Below, in pieces: positions 33,721 to 45,300 of a DNA stretch of 64,000 nucleotides. Each line of letters starts with the position of its first letter. Position 1 is the stretch's first letter. The notes under the pieces are model-generated. The model searched no databases. It saw nothing but the letters and a program-made list of their open reading frames with translations, and was not told the origin of the DNA. Source of the DNA: Henckelia pumila (taxonomy: Eukaryota; Streptophyta; Magnoliopsida; Lamiales; Gesneriaceae). The stretch spans positions 81,630,151-81,694,150 of the forward strand of contig NC_133120.1 of NCBI RefSeq assembly GCF_033568475.1, in the 5' to 3' direction. Position numbers and translations under genes: made by a program.

Positions 33721-34669
33721 TTAGATTGTCTCCTTGTGTCCAGTGGTTAATAAAATTTTACTAGTTGCAAAATTTATTTTAACCTTTGAGTTTCCATCAA
33801 TCTTTCCTGTCTTTGAGATCATGTCAATCAATGTCTTTATTCTTATCTCAGGAAGTGTCGAGATATCCATTACTGGTTTCTCTTCATTTGATCCTTCGAA
33901 TAAGAACTTGTCTTTTTGTTTTCGACATTGAATATATATCATTGGTTGATAGAATTTGTTATTATCCCAATCTGGAAGGGTTGAGTGAATACTCAATGTT
34001 AATACTGGATCGTCCTTAAAGACTACTTTCTTGAACTGGATGATATTATTTCTTAATTGATATGAAAATAGTTTTATTTCTTGATTGTTGGGATTGACTT
34101 CCAATCCACTTAATAATCCATTTGAAAAGAATCTTGCAACTTCATGCGTTGGAGCACCTTGCAGTGTTCTTACTCTTGATATGCTCTGTGTGTTACAAGT
34201 TTGTAGCCAAGATCCTGCAGATGGTTTGGTCATTCTCAAATAGTTTAATGTTTCAAAGAATTCAGTCCTGTATTTTTCTGAAATTTTTTTTTTCAAAAAT
34301 TTGATTTTGTGGTCGTAAATTGACCATCTTTCTTTCTTTTTTTTCAAGGGTGCTTTTAAACGTCCTTTCTTATTTTTTATTTTTCTCGGTGCTGGCTGTG
34401 TCCACCGATTCTTTTTTCTTTTTTTTTTCTTTGTCAGTGTTGGCTGTGACCACTGACTGTTTCTCATCTATCTCCATTATTTTGTCAAATGGAGTGGTTA
34501 ACTTGATTGGTGTGCTTGGTGAAGATGATGACGACGACGTTGTCATCTTTTCTTTTATCCTCTGAATTTTTTCATTTATATTCTTTTTTCTTTGTTGAAG
34601 AATCTGAATTTCTTCATCTGTGTCAATCAATTGTTCTTCTAATTGATTTAATTGTTCCATCCTGCACAA
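33721..34669 (-). pseudogene. EPRV-B TAV/viroplasmin-like protein (frameshifted)
   Basis: A Glu/Lys/Gln-rich coiled-coil N-terminus (34669-34370) and a main part (34467-33721) lie in different frames, with the shift near a poly-Lys tract around 34400. Position after the polymerase and before the promoter region, plus a hydrophilic N-terminus and globular core, match the caulimovirus inclusion-body/translational transactivator protein. Sequence support is moderate. Confidence 0.55.
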
Positions 34670-35079
34670 TAAAACATATATATAGATTAATGGTTAGAAA
34701 TTTAACTCTTTATCGTGAATAACTCGGATAGTTTTATTATGCGTATCATTGCATTTATAAAATTTTTTTGCAAGAATTGAACCAATCTTCATAAATGAGA
34801 TTGATTGTTTTACTCATAGAGTAATTCATTTTTTGAATATAAATCTCATTTTCATCAATTTATATTCCCCATGCTTTCTGAGGCATATTTGGAAGACTAA
34901 AAGTCATAAAAATAATTCATGTTTTTGAATATAAATCTTATTTCATCAATTTATATTCTCCATGCTTTCTAAGGCATGTTCGGATGACTCGTAGTCATTT
35001 TTTGGATCACTTAGGATCTCCTTTGTTATTCCGTTACTACGGATAGTATAATTTGGATGAAGTTCTCTGGTTAATGCGT

Positions 35080-36987
35080 CGGTAATAAATTATCCGTTCC
35101 TTTGACATGTTGGATCTCGAACTGATAATGGTTCAATTCCAATTTCCATCTAATTAATCTTGCTGCATTTCTCCCTGCATTTCTTGATATTTTTCTTGTC
35201 TTGAAATATGTTAAATTCATATTATCCGTTCTTACTAGAAATGGTTTAGAGATAAGATAAATTTCAAAAGTTCTAATTGTAAATATTAAAGCTAATAATT
35301 CTTTTTCATTCGAGTGATAATTTAGTTGTGCTCCTTGAAAAGTCCTGATGTATAATTATATAATTCTTTATTATTCCTGATAGCTGTTTTAGTAAGTTCT
35401 TCTAAATTTCTTTCTCCTTTATAGACTTTTAAACATGCTCCCCAATATTCGTCTAATGCGTCTGTTTCAATTATTATTATATCTTTATTTGATGAAAAAT
35501 ATAATTGAGGAAGATTACTAATTATTTTCTTTTTAATAGTATCTATGTAATTAGTATCTTCTTTCGACCATTTCCATTTATAGTCTTGTTTAAGTTTTAC
35601 TTGTAGATGTTTTCTTATCTCTGCAAGTTTCTTAATATAATTTCCAGAATATGTTAATAATCTAGAAATCTTTTTAATTGATCTTTATCTTTGATTTCAC
35701 TAGGAAAGTCATGAATTTTTTTGAGTATATGTTGTTGTAAACAATGTTTTCCGTTTTTTATTTGTAATCCTAGATAATTTATTTTTATTTTAAACAATTG
35801 TGCTTTCTTTTCAGAAAGTATAATTCCATCTTTATGACAAATATCTAGTACTGTCATGAGGTCTTTATAATGTTGATATAATGTTTTTGAATAAATTAAT
35901 ATGTCATCTATGTAAACATAACAAAAATCCACATATGGTTTAAAAGATTCATCCATATATCTTTGGAAGATACCTGGAGCTTGTTTAAGTCCGAAAGGTA
36001 ATACAGTCCATTGATATTGTCTTTTTGGACAGATGAATGTTGTAAGTAGTTGTGTTTGTGGTTCTAGCTGAATTTGCCAGAATCCTGATTTACAATCTAA
36101 ACTGGAGAAATATTTCATTTCTCCTATATAAGATAGTAAATCATTCTTGTTTGGGATGTAATATCCATCCATAATTGTTGCATTATTCATTTTTCGATAA
36201 TCAATTACCATTATTTTCTTATCAGTATCTTTCTTACTGACATAAAAAGCTGGTGAAGAGTGTGGACTTTTACTAGGGATGATTATCTTAAGTTTTAATA
36301 ATTCTTGAACCTCTTTTTTAAATATTTTTACATCATCCATGTTACATCTTCTTGGTGCTTCACGAATTGTGATATTAGGGTCTTTGAGTTTTATTGAAGC
36401 AATGAATTGTTTTCTTTTCTTAATTTTGTCCTGAGGATTTTCAGAACAAATATCATGAAATTTTTTCATGAGTTCTTTTTCAGGATTAATCGTTGAAATA
36501 TTTTCTATTTTAGTTCTATTGGATTTGTATTTCGTTTATGAAAATTCTTTGTAAATCCTTCATTTTCTACACGAAATGCTGTTCGAATTTTAGGAATGTA
36601 AATTATTGATGATCCTTTGCTTAAAGTTATGTGATCTTCAAACTGTGTAAAATGAAGATATTCTCTTAAAAAGTTATTTCCTGTTATAATGTCAATTCCT
36701 GATTCTATTTGGTATATAATGGGTATTACAAATTTTGTTTCCTCAATTTCTATTTTTAATTTTTTTGCTACTGTATCAAGCATGATTATTGATCCATCTC
36801 CTATTCGAACTTTTAATCCTTTATCATATTTCTTCCAATAATGATTTGAGAGTATGTGTTTACTTGCTAGATACATACTTGCTCCTGTATCAACATAAGC
36901 ATGTATATGATATGATTTATGTTCTTTAATTTTAATTTGAATTTTTATATAAATGCTATTTGGATTTGTTTTGTTTTTAGTATCCAT
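35080..36987 (-). pseudogene. EPRV-B protease, reverse transcriptase and RNase H
   Basis: The protease part (36987-36505) has the retropepsin motif YVDTGAS near residue 32. The RT part (36469-35654) has FGLKQAPGIFQ and the YIDDILIYSK active site near 35911. RNase H (IETDALDEYWGACLK near 35460) follows after a frame break around 35654 and decays before 35080. There is no integrase, as expected for pararetroviruses. The ATG at 36987 lies directly at the right viral border. Confidence 0.85.
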
Positions 36988-37151
36988 TATCTCATTTTTT
37001 TTAGTGATTTATTAGGATAAGAGTAGAATTGGTATTTGTAAACAAAATTTTCTCTCTCCTGGGAGTAGAAAATAAGTTTTAATGTAGTAGGTATTAAAAT
37101 GTAAGTTAATAATAAGTTTAGGTATTGATTTGAAATTTACCCAAAAGATAA

Positions 37152-38117
37152 TGTTACTCAGGTTTGTAGAAACATTATCATGTTTTCGTATCCAACGGAG
37201 TACTGTACAACAATTATATATGGTAGTGGGAAAATTTCAACCTATCTCATGGGTATTACCCCATGGGACATGTGTATGTATTTTATTTGTTCAAATCATG
37301 TGGGCACCATATAATTCAGTGGGACCCACATAATTTAAACCAACCATTGATTGTCACCTACCCTTTCCGTAATGTGATTTATACGGTTATTTTTTTTAAA
37401 AAAATTAAACCAATTTACTTTATACGATTTGATTTGAAAATTTTCAAAAATCGTGGCTTTCTTCATAAAATTTGTCATGCAGTTATGGTTGGTTACTGAA
37501 TTTGTTTTTTTTCAAAGACCAAGTAATAACTATATATACTAGCAACGGTGCACACATATTTGCGTGTGTAAAATAATAACTACTATGTATATGAATTTTG
37601 ATGCTTAACAAGTTAGATTAATTAGAAAAAAAGGGAACTGAAATTGACAAAAAGAGTTATTGGAGATGTGGGGATACTGAATAAGAAACATGGAGAAAAA
37701 AAAAATTGAAAAGAAAGGTATTTTGGGTCTATTAAAAAATAAAGCATGACACCAAGTTAGTTATTTGACTAGTTCAAAAAAATTAAATTGATGAAAGATA
37801 TTGAATGAACAATAACAATAAATGTGTTTTTCCGAAAACAAGCAGTATAATTTATTTTAGAATAAAAAACACTGTCCAAATTATACTAAAATAAAATTAG
37901 ATAAAATAATAAGCAAGTTTTAAGTCAAATATGATAAAACACTTCTTCCACTAAAACATATTTATGTGCAAAAGACATAATAATTATTGTTATTATAAAT
38001 TAAATATTGTACATACTAATTCAATAATGGTTACCCTTAAAATAATTTTACTAACATAAATAAATAAATAATAAACGCTTAAATACATATAAATAGATAG
38101 GTTAATATTAATATTAA
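37152..38117. other. Gene-free DNA with a probable minus-strand Helitron end
   Basis: AT-rich with no gene seen. At 37539-37542 CTAG is followed on the plus strand by an 8-nt spacer and the palindrome CACAC...GTGTG (37551-37568). Read on the minus strand this is a Helitron 3' terminus (hairpin, spacer, CTAG before T). I could not find its 5' TC end. Confidence 0.4.
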
Positions 38118-38293
38118 TCTATTCTATATTATAAAAGATGAGTATGTTAGAGTAACTATCTTGAGGACACCAAAATAATATATTCCAAAATTACTCCTTT
38201 CTACCTAACATTTCACTAAAAGCTTTTCACTAACTCCATATTTGTTTTTTTTTTTTTACACACAGAGTGTGTAGTAAAAGCATTTTTTACTAG
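38118..38293 (+). mobile_element. Short non-autonomous Helitron upstream of eIF5
   Basis: 176 bp, starts TCTATTCTATATTATAAAAG after A. Ends with hairpin ACACAC-AGA-GTGTGT (38258-38272), a spacer and CTAG (38290-38293) before T. Complete Helitron ends without coding capacity, about 80 bp upstream of the eIF5 TATA box. Confidence 0.75.
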
Positions 38294-38354
38294 TATATAA
38301 AAAATATCTACGAGATAAAATTTTATTACTCCTCCCATCCTTTTTCCAGGCCAG

Positions 38355-38497
38355 GGTTTCCTGCCTTTCTCCCCCTATAAATACATGCGCTCTTCCATTA
38401 TCCATCTCCCAATCTATCCTCAGACACGTATTCGAAGCTTAAAATCTCTACCTAATCTTTCTTCACTTTAAATTTTCCCTTCTCCTACCAGTTCAAG
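38355..38497 (+). promoter_or_regulatory. eIF5 core promoter and 5' UTR exon
   Basis: TATA box CTATAAATA (38375-38383), then a CT-rich leader with no upstream ATG, ending at donor AAG/GTATTT (38497/38498). The sequence from GGGTTTCC through the leader and into the intron is clearly homologous to the eRF1 promoter region. Confidence 0.65.
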
Positions 38498-39677
38498 GTA
38501 TTTTTCTGTCTCCAATCTTTCGATTTGTTGTTTATTTCGTTCTATTTTGGATCTACGTGTTTGAATTTGAGTTTTGTTGATCGTTATATTTTTTATTTTC
38601 TCTATCCAGTTTGTTATGTTGCTGTTTTTGCTTGATTGATTTATGGATCTGTATTCTTATGCGATTTATTTCCTTTTGTTTGATTGAGATTTAAATGATT
38701 TGGGATTTGAGATGAATCTGGATTTCCCGTCGATTGATTTTAGTTTTGAATTTGTTAGTGGTCGTTTGGATCTGAAAAATAGAGATTTTAATTGGATTTC
38801 AGCTGGTTTTTAGATATTGACTTTGAACTTTGAATCGATGACTTACGGAGTTGTAATTGAATTTCATGGTGTTTATCTTTTATATACATATTCTGAAATT
38901 CGATTTGAGATTGTGGATATTGAACACCATATGTGCGAGTGTCCATAGGATTCTCTATATTACATATGCGAAGAAATATATAATTTTAAGTTATTAGTAG
39001 GGTTTGGTTATCTGAAGGGGTACCTGTTTGAACTTGCTTGTGTGGTCGTTCTTGCACTCTTTCAGCGATTTGGATCAGAGGATTACTAATACGAGCTCTC
39101 ACGTTATGTATCAATGTTACTGCTTATCAAAAGTGTGCCAGTTGGGATTAATATCGAGGAAGTAACAAATGATCTGAAATTATTTGTGAATTTCACGCCT
39201 ATCCATAATGTTGAATGATTGATTTAAATCCAATCATAAAAATTATGTAGTTCTGCTGATCCAAGGACTTTATCATTTTTGTTGTCTTCTGTATTAGTTG
39301 ATAGTATATGGGTGCTTAAACGTGGATTCCCGTAAATTTTTACAGTTTGCTTGGTACAACTGCGGTGACTGCAGTCAGCAAAAGTGGAGGAAGTCAAGCT
39401 AGAAACGTCTTTTATGTCTGAACAGGCCCCTTTCTTTTTATCAGCGATCGGTTTACTTGGAGAATATTGTCCTTGGTCAAGAAAAAAAGATAGGCATTTT
39501 GCTATCGAAATTGGCTGCACTCATCTAGAGTCATTGCAAGGATACAAGATACAAGGCCAAGATTCCCAGTTTATGTGGACTGCCCCCTCAGCTAGGTATT
39601 TTTACCATATGGAAGATGATTTATTTTTTCTTCATCCGTATAAAGATAGCCTGCTTAATTTCTGAGTTGTCATGCAG
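38498..39677 (+). other. eIF5 5' UTR leader intron
   Basis: GTATTT donor at 38498 and acceptor ATGCAG at 39672-39677, 23 nt before the ATG. T-rich. The first 300 bp match the eRF1 leader intron; the rest does not. A short ORF inside (39384-39665) has no recognisable domain. Confidence 0.6.
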
Positions 39678-39700
39678 AGATACATATTAAAGAGTTGAAA

Positions 39701-41056
39701 ATGGCTCTGCTGAATATTGGCGCCGGAAACAAGGATGATGCCTTTTATAGGTATAAGATGCCCAAAATGATTACCAAAATTGAGGGTCGTGGAAATGGCA
39801 TCAAGACCAATATAGTCAATATGGTAGACATTGCGAAGGCATTGGCTAGACCTGCTTCTTACACCACAAAGTATTTTGGTTGTGAATTGGGAGCTCAATC
39901 CAAGTTTGATGAGAAAACTGGTACTTCCCATGTCAATGGGGCCCATGATACAGGAAAACTTGCTGGACTCCTTGAGAACTTCATCAAGAAGTTTGTCCAG
40001 TGTTATGGTTGTGGGAACCCTGAAACTGAAATTATTATCACAAAGTCGCAAATGATTAATCTCAAATGCGCAGCTTGTGGTTTTGTATCAGACGTTGACA
40101 TGAGGGACAAGCTCACGACATTCATTCTCAAAAACCCTCCCGAGTCAAAGAAAGGATCAAAAGACAAGAAAGCAATGCGGAGGGCTGAGAAGGAGCGGCT
40201 CAAAGAGGGTGAGGCTGCCGATGAAGAATTGAAAAAAATTAAGAAAGAAGCTGGAAAGAAGAAAGGCTCAACTGGTAATTTGAAGGACGCAGCCCCAAAA
40301 GTATCCAGCAAGAAAAAATCCCATCTCTCTGATGAGGACCATTCTCCATCTGGTAGTCAGGAAGATGAGAATGAAGCAGTGGTTGCTGCTGATGGTGGCA
40401 GCGATGATGATGTTGAGTGGCAGACCGACACCTCTGCTGCAGCCGCACAACAAAGAATTCAAGAGCAGTTGAATGCTGTTACTGCCAGTATGGTCATGCT
40501 TTCAGCCAATGAAGATAAACCAAAATCAGGGAAGAACTCTCCAGGAAGGGATGAGAAACCTAAAGTTAATGGACAGGGAAATGGAGTTAAATCTGTCGAT
40601 GCTAATGTGGAACTTGTTGGTGCAATCAAGGATTATATTTCAAAAGGTTCTCCCGCAGACAAACTCAAACCCTTTTTGGAATCTCTCACTGGCACTGCCC
40701 AAGAGAGAACTGATGCCTTTTTTGAAGCCCTGTTTGAGGGAGTTGGAAAAGGTTTCTCGAAGGAGGTCGTGAGGAAGAAGAACTATGTTGCTGCTGCAGT
40801 TGAGGAAGAGAGTTCCAAGCCAATTCTGCTTCATGCGTTAGAGAACTTTTGTCTGAAAGCAAGTCCTGAGGCAGTAAAAGAAGTGGGTTTGGTCTTGAAA
40901 GCACTTTATGACAACGATATGCTGGAAGAAGAGTTCATAGTGGAATGGTACGAGAAAGGCCTGAATGGTGTCAATAAAAGCTCCCCAATTTGGAAGAACG
41001 TGAAGCCATTCGTGGAGTGGCTTCAGAGTGCCGAGTCCGAGACTGAAGAAGAGTGA
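39701..41056 (+). CDS. EIF5: Eukaryotic translation initiation factor 5 (eIF5), 451 aa
   Basis: GTPase-activating protein for eIF2-GTP-Met-tRNAi in the 43S/48S complex, acting at start-codon recognition. The N-terminal GAP domain (1-150) has the FYRYKMP motif with its arginine finger (Arg17) and a zinc ribbon (CYGC ... CAAC, about 105-130). A Lys/Glu/Ser-rich acidic linker (150-290) follows. The C-terminal W2/HEAT domain (about 290-451) ends with aromatic-acidic boxes ([12 protein letters not shown] and [12 protein letters not shown]) that bind eIF2-beta and eIF3c. The chosen ATG gives the conserved [10 protein letters not shown] start. The CDS is intronless and intact, as usual in plants. 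Confidence 0.96.
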   Translation: MALLNIGAGNKDDAFYRYKMPKMITKIEGRGNGIKTNIVNMVDIAKALARPASYTTKYFGCELGAQSKFDEKTGTSHVNGAHDTGKLAGLLENFIKKFVQCYGCGNPETEIIITKSQMINLKCAACGFVSDVDMRDKLTTFILKNPPESKKGSKDKKAMRRAEKERLKEGEAADEELKKIKKEAGKKKGSTGNLKDAAPKVSSKKKSHLSDEDHSPSGSQEDENEAVVAADGGSDDDVEWQTDTSAAAAQQRIQEQLNAVTASMVMLSANEDKPKSGKNSPGRDEKPKVNGQGNGVKSVDANVELVGAIKDYISKGSPADKLKPFLESLTGTAQERTDAFFEALFEGVGKGFSKEVVRKKNYVAAAVEEESSKPILLHALENFCLKASPEAVKEVGLVLKALYDNDMLEEEFIVEWYEKGLNGVNKSSPIWKNVKPFVEWLQSAESETEEE

Positions 41057-42375
41057 CAGGCTTGTCCCGGCCGAGTCCACTTTTCCTATGTTATTTCACC
41101 TATTATTATTTCTGTTGGTGCATCTTTACTACTTTACCGTGACTTCTGTTATCGATAATAATGCCTTCGACTTGGTTCGAGTGGCTCAGTAGTTTGATGT
41201 CCTCAGTGTGTGTCGAATTTAGTCGTTCTCACTTCTCAGTGCCCTTTTTTATGTTTAGTTGCTGTGATCAAAGCCTTTGCCTAGACGGTTGAGCACTTGA
41301 AGGATTTAAATATGAGCCAGTGTCGTGGATTTTTTTGTACCTTTGTGTCTTGTCGTATCATAATTGTTCTAGTATTTCAATATAATATGTTGTGTTGGCT
41401 AAGATATTCTTGGGAAGGGCATTGCTTCATCTTTATCTCAAAGTTTGGTATATCTTATCCCGGTTAGCGTATGTTCGATATAGATGGTGATTTAGTGATA
41501 TTGTTTTTTTTCCTAATGATTTATTATATTGTTTACGTCAGTAATTTTTGGTGGAATATATTACGGAAATAACAAACCTAATTCACGCGTATGTATTATT
41601 CATTGATGCAAAAAGACTTTTAAGTTTTATCAAACATCTTGATTCTTGAATAATTTTGCAACTATATTTTAAGATCCCAATTATGAATTTTATTTTCGAA
41701 TTAGAAATTTCATGGTAGCTCTGGTTCTTTTACTTTGGTTTTGAATTAAAACTGAAAAAGACGATTTCAGTTTTTTAAATTGTCAAAATTTCTGACCCAC
41801 ATTATTTATTGCATATACTCGACGGATGAGAGTATGAACCGTGGTTGGGAGGAAATAAAAAGAATTGGTTGAGCTTTTGGGTCCCATGATCGAAATGCAT
41901 GAATGAAATCGAAACCAAGCAGTACAGCGTTTTGGTGGTTTAACTTACAGAGGCCTAATAATCTGAATCATAACAGTAACTGAATCAAAAAAGCAAAATG
42001 TTTTATTTTTTTCATATAATATAATATAATTATTTATTTCCCTTTCTTTCTCGAAAATGCAAAAAACAACTCGCATATTTCGATTCAATTCGTGAATGAA
42101 TTCTGTTTAGTTTTAGTTTGAAAAAACAAAAAAATTATTAAGCCAATAAGTTCAAGATTGTGACATCGTCCAAAACTTGGTCCTAGCATTTATTATTTCC
42201 TTCCATCCTCCATCAAACACATTTTGCCTGCAAATTTTTCTCGAGGAGATGACTTTTCCCACTTCACACAACCATTCACATACAGAAATTAATACCAATG
42301 ATCATTCACATTTAGCCGAACATACTCCATATCCTTCCCAAAAACTTCCTCAAAGTAGAACAACATCACAAATTC
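41057..42375. other. eIF5 3' UTR and intergenic DNA
   Basis: About 350 bp of likely 3' UTR, followed by AT-rich DNA. The last 250 bp are probably the promoter and leader of the receptor kinase. An ORF at 42177-42449 overlaps the kinase start in another frame and looks spurious. Confidence 0.5.
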
Positions 42376-45300
42376 ATGTCGAAATTTGTTGCCTTCGTCG
42401 CAGCCACAACGTTACTTTCTCTATACAACATCACAATTTGCTCTGCTGAAGTAGATTTTAACTTAGCCTCGGACAAGAACGCACTTCTTGCGTTCAAAAA
42501 CTCCATCACTGTGGACCCTTTTCAAGTCATGGCCAAAAACTGGTCCAACGATGCTTCCGTTTGCAGCTGGATCGGCGTGTCTTGCAACACCGACACCAGG
42601 AATCAACGAGTCACATCCTTGAATTTTTCGGGTTTTAGTTTGGGTGCAATTCTTGCTCCAAATCTCGGAAACTTGACGTTTCTCACGTCTTTAGACCTCA
42701 GCTCGAACAATTTCACAGACTCCATTCCACTTGAGCTCTCTAGTTTGATCAAATTAGAAGTGATCAATTTAGAGTCCAACACATTCGCCGGCGAAATCCC
42801 ATCATGGTTTGGAACCTTACCGAGACTTGAGGAAATTTTTCTGAGCAGGAACGGATTCTCTGGCAGCATCCCGACATCATTATTCAACAACTCAAAGCTA
42901 AGGATATTACGAATGGCTTACAATTCTCTAGATGGAAATATCCCACAAGAAATCGGCAATATTTCTTCTTTGGAAGCATTAGATCTCAAGTACAACGCCA
43001 TTACTGGTGTGATACCTCACGGTATCTTCAACATGTCTTCACTTTTCTCCATCGATCTCGCTGGCAATAGCCTCTCAGGTAGTCTTCCACCGGATATGTG
43101 CGATAATATGTTGAAACTCAACGGACTGTTTCTCTCTAGTAATCAACTTCATGGGGAAATTCCATACAACATATACAAGTGTGAGGAGCTCCAAGATTTG
43201 TCCTTGTCTTTTAATCATTTCAGTGGCAGCATAACCAGGTCAATTGGCAGCTTAACAAAGCTCCAAAATCTGTATCTTGGGATAAATGATTTCCTGGCCG
43301 GTGTGTATCTTTTTCTATTTGAGCTAAAAAGTGCTTGATGCTTTTGTTGAAATATCGTTTTTTGTATGATTTCTTGACTTGATTGAAACCAGAATCAGAA
43401 TCATGTTGGTAAATAATGTTGACATATGATGGCCTTCATTTGCAAGAATCCTTGTATCTGAGTTTTGATTATACTCCAGGAGAAATTCCGTCAGAGCTTG
43501 GCAATCTTACACGTTTAGAGATATTGAACTTGCGGGGAGCCTCTCTATCAGGGAATATTCCGTCGTTTATCTTCAACATGTCTTCCATAATAAGGCTCGA
43601 TCTATCCAACAACAGTCTATCTGGAAGCCTGCCGGTTGGCATGTATTTTAATCTTCCAAACCTGGAATGGATGTCCCTCTATTCCAATAAGCTAACAGGC
43701 CAAATTTTTTACCACTTATGGGGATGTAAACAGCTTTCGTTCTTATCATTGTCCATAAACAACTTCACAGATCAGATACCTAGAGGAGTTGGAAATCTCA
43801 CGGGGATGCAATATCTTTATCTTGCTAATAACAACTTTACAGGTGTGTTTTAGAGAGCAGATTTGATATTGATCTTTGTTTTTTTACCATTTCATGTGTA
43901 TTCCACAGAATAAACTTCGGTTTCGGGATGATACTTTCCCATGAATGACTAAAAGTTCTTGCATTTTGACAGGTGAATTGCCATCAGAGCTTGCAAAACT
44001 TAATCTTGTGGTATTTAATGTTGCTAACAATGAATTTTCCGGATCAATCCCATCCTCCATGTTCAATATTTCAACATTACAAGTGATGGAACTTTCTGGC
44101 AATAATTTTTCTGGCCGTCTTCCATCAACCTTGGGACTTTGGCTTCCCAGTCTTAAAGAGATTTATTTGTCTGACAACAGATTCAGTGGGCTAATTCCAA
44201 GTTCCATTAGCAATGCTTCCAACCTCAATATCTTGGCCATGGTCACCAACTCATTTTCAGGTCCGATACCTGATTTTAGTAATCTAAAACTCTTAAGCCG
44301 CCTTTTGCTTGGAGAGAATAATCTAACAGGAGAGCACTATAATCAAGAAATGAGATTCTTATCTTCACTGACAAATTGTCGACAGCTGGAGTATATAGAA
44401 GTATCATTAAATCAGCTCGATGGAATCCTCCCAACCTCAATCGGGAACTTCTCAGATTCACTTAAGGTCTTCAGGGCATTTGGATGCAGAATTAAAGGGT
44501 CTATTCCCCAGGAGATTGGAAACTTGACTAGCTTGATAGGTTTATACTTGGATAGCAATGAGCTGACAGGATTCATCCCAAGAACTCTAGGGAAATTAAC
44601 AGGGCTCGAGCGTGTATATCTTGAATACAATAAGCTTAATGGATACATCCCCAGTGATCTTTGTCAGTTGAGAAATTTGGGGGATTTGTACTTGAGTAAC
44701 AATATGCTGATTGGGCCAATTCCTGAATGTGTTGGTGAGCTCAAATTCATGAGAAGACTATACTTAGACTCCAACAAATTCGAATCCCGTATACCCTCTA
44801 ACTTGTGGAACCTGAATGACATCTTGACCTTAAATTTGTCGACGAACATTCTTAACGGATCCCTGCCACCTTCTATTGGAAATCTTAATGTTATCAGAGA
44901 ACTGGACTTATCACAGAATCAGTTCTCAGGTGAGATCCCTGGTACTATTGGTGGTCAAGAATCCTTATCTTTCCTTTCTTTGGCGCAAAACTTATTCGAA
45001 GGATCTATTCCCGGGAATATTGGAAATTTAAAAGGTTTGGAATCCTTGGATCTCTCTTTCAATAATTTGTCTGGATTCATCCCAATGTCACTAGAGGAAC
45101 TCAAGTACTTGCAATATTTTAATGTGTCATACAATAGACTAGAAGGACCAATTCCCTTTGGAGGAAACTTTGCAAACTTCACTGCTCAATCGTTCCTTAA
45201 CAACTCCGGTCTATGTGGCGAAACTCGCTTACAAGTTCCACCCTGTAAAGGAAAAGCAGGGTCAAATAATACTGACACTGTCAAGCTGATTAAGTATATT

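Larger units (their letters stand above)
29508..36993 (-). mobile_element. Endogenous pararetrovirus EPRV-B, one permuted genome
   Basis: About 7.49 kb on the minus strand, reading from the right: protease-RT-RNase H, TAV-like ORF, promoter region with TATA, PBS inside a small ORF, small ORF, movement protein, coiled-coil ORF, coat protein. Every caulimovirid module is present exactly once, and the linear order is a circular permutation opened at the coat-protein/protease boundary. Separate MP, CP, RT and TAV ORFs resemble caulimoviruses and soymoviruses and differ from EPRV-A. Most ORFs carry stops or frameshifts. Confidence 0.8.
29425..37142. mobile_element. TIR-bounded composite carrying EPRV-B
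   Basis: Ends GGGCAACTTGGAAATAGGTAC (left) and the reverse complement GGGTAAATTTCAAATCAATA (right) share GGG-AA-TT-AAAT-TAC spacing. They are flanked by a perfect 9-bp duplication AAAAGATAA (29416-29424, 37143-37151). The left arm is about 83 bp and the right about 150 bp; the interior is the complete EPRV-B. The size and TSD fit a Mutator-like element into which viral DNA integrated. TIR identity is low (about 15 of 24), so the TSD is the stronger evidence. Confidence 0.55.

Noticed and set aside
39384-39665. 93-codon ORF upstream of eIF5
   Set aside because: Falls inside the predicted leader intron and shows no known motif.
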